NCBI GenBank assembly: GCA_963700925.1
Contig: OY969553.1
Span: forward strand, 248,001 to 312,000
Length of the DNA stretch: 64,000 nt
Direction of reading: 5' to 3'
Origin: CAWJMD01 sp963700925
GTDB lineage: Bacteria; Actinomycetota; Actinomycetes; Actinomycetales; CAWJMD01
Below, in pieces: positions 63,114 through 64,000 of the stretch. The notes under the pieces are model-generated. The model had not been told where the DNA came from and ran no database searches. It worked only from the letters and a program-made list of their open reading frames with translations. The first letter of the stretch is position 1. Each line of letters begins with the position of its first letter. Position numbers and translations under genes: made by a program.

Positions 63114-64000
63114 ATGAGCCTTCCCGCGGACAGCAGCGAGGCCTTCACGGCCTACGCCAACCCTCAGCGCCTCGTCAGCACGCAGTGGCTGGCCGAGCAC
63201 CTCGGAGAGCCCGGGCTCGTCGTCGTCGAGAGCGACGAGGACGTCCTGCTGTACGAGACGGGACACATCCCCGGCTCGGTGAAGGTCGACTGGCACCTCG
63301 ACCTGAACGACCCCGTGACACGTGACTACGTCGACGGCAAGGCGTTCGCGGACCTGATGTCTCGCAAGGGCATCGACCGCGACAGCACCGTCGTGATCTA
63401 CGGCGACAAGAACAACTGGTGGGCGGCCTACGCGCTGTGGGTCTTCAGCCTGTTCGGACACGAGGACGTGCGGCTGCTCGACGGGGGGCGCACGAAGTGG
63501 CAGGCCGAGAGCCGCGAGATGACCACGGACGTACCCAGCCCGACCGCGACGAGCTACCCGACCGTCGAGCGCGACGACGCCCCGATCCGGGCCTTCATCG
63601 ACGACGTCAAGGCGCACCTGGGCCAGCCGATGGTCGACGTCCGCTCCCCGCAGGAGTACTCGGGCGAGCGCACGCACATGCCCGACTACCCGGACGAGGG
63701 GGCCCTGAGAGGCGGTCACATCCCGGGCGCGCTGTCGGTCCCGTGGGCGCGCGCCGCCGCCGAGGACGGCACCTTCAGGTCGCGCCAGGAGCTCGACGCG
63801 ATCTACCAGGAGGAGCAGGGGCTCTTTCACGACGACGACGTGATCGCCTACTGCCGCATCGGCGAGCGGTCGAGCCACACGTGGTTCGTGCTGACCCACC
63901 TGCTCGGCTTCGACCGCGTCCGCAACTACGACGGCTCGTGGACGGAGTGGGGCAACGTCGTGCGGGTGCCGATCGTCAAGGGTGACGAGCCAGGCATCGT
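63114..64000 (+). CDS. sseA: Thiosulfate sulfurtransferase (tandem rhodanese), 3' end cut by window
   Basis: The 295 visible residues form two rhodanese domains. The N-terminal one is inactive, and the C-terminal one has the catalytic cysteine loop YCRIGERSSHTWF. It closely follows mycobacterial CysA/SseA in pattern (VVIYGDKNNWWAAYALW, GGHIPGALSVPWARA, NYDGSWTEWGN). It transfers sulfane sulfur from thiosulfate to acceptors. The ATG is supported by GGGAGG eight bases upstream. The stop codon lies beyond the window edge; only a few residues are likely to be missing. Confidence 0.93.
   Translation, partial: MSLPADSSEAFTAYANPQRLVSTQWLAEHLGEPGLVVVESDEDVLLYETGHIPGSVKVDWHLDLNDPVTRDYVDGKAFADLMSRKGIDRDSTVVIYGDKNNWWAAYALWVFSLFGHEDVRLLDGGRTKWQAESREMTTDVPSPTATSYPTVERDDAPIRAFIDDVKAHLGQPMVDVRSPQEYSGERTHMPDYPDEGALRGGHIPGALSVPWARAAAEDGTFRSRQELDAIYQEEQGLFHDDDVIAYCRIGERSSHTWFVLTHLLGFDRVRNYDGSWTEWGNVVRVPIVKGDEPGI

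Overview
The window is high-GC (about 70%) bacterial chromosome from an actinomycete. Evidence: genes for phosphatidylinositol mannoside synthesis (pgsA, patA, pimA), an SsgA-like cell-division protein, a DUF222/HNH endonuclease gene, an F420-type luciferase-like oxidoreductase, an ECF41/SigJ sigma factor, many GTG starts and many 4-bp ATGA/GTGA gene overlaps. The mix fits Micrococcales of the Intrasporangiaceae/Dermatophilaceae type or a relative; the genus cannot be fixed from sequence alone. No phage, insertion sequence, CRISPR array, rRNA or replication origin was seen.

Left part (1-18.2 kb): on the minus strand lies the conserved actinobacterial block thrS - methyltransferase - HIT protein ... 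pgsA - patA - pimA. It is interrupted by a two-gene signalling module (a cyclic-nucleotide-binding-domain histidine kinase and a receiver/reductase-like fusion) and a divergent EF-G2 gene. Next come a MOSC protein, tRNA-Val(CAC), a PGPGW membrane protein, an SsgA-like protein, the folate genes pabC/pabB, a beta-lactamase-fold lipoprotein that has lost its catalytic motifs, a CapA-type lipoprotein and a tRNA cluster Gly(GCC)-Cys(GCA)-Val(GAC).

Middle part (18.2-50.7 kb): a DUF5995 gene; a KimA-like APC transporter translationally coupled to a KdpD-like kinase and a KdpE-like regulator, preceded by helically phased GTCA repeats; an LLM oxidoreductase, two GNAT enzymes, an AlkZ-like glycosylase, a large ATPase regulator, RsgA, a YihY protein and an AidB-like acyl-CoA dehydrogenase. 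Alpha-glucan/trehalose genes glgX-treY are separated from treZ by about 7.6 kb carrying DUF1801, PPK2, the ECF41 sigma factor, a double-headed MerR regulator, a hydrolase, a frameshifted HNH gene, an unknown gene and a carboxymuconolactone-decarboxylase-family (CMD) gene. ECF41-type promoter sequences (TGTCAC[A/G]-16 bp-CGTC) precede both the sigma gene and the CMD gene.

Right part (50.7-63.1 kb): one minus-strand run of eleven closely spaced genes for purine catabolism: uraD, pucM, pucL, the three xanthine dehydrogenase subunits, an 8-oxoguanine deaminase, malate synthase, a DUF6986 aldolase-fold protein, allantoinase and allantoicase. Together they would take xanthine and 8-oxoguanine through urate and allantoin to ureidoglycolate, and would assimilate glyoxylate into malate. 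Ureidoglycolate lyase is the one step with no recognised gene. The window ends in a thiosulfate sulfurtransferase gene cut by the edge.
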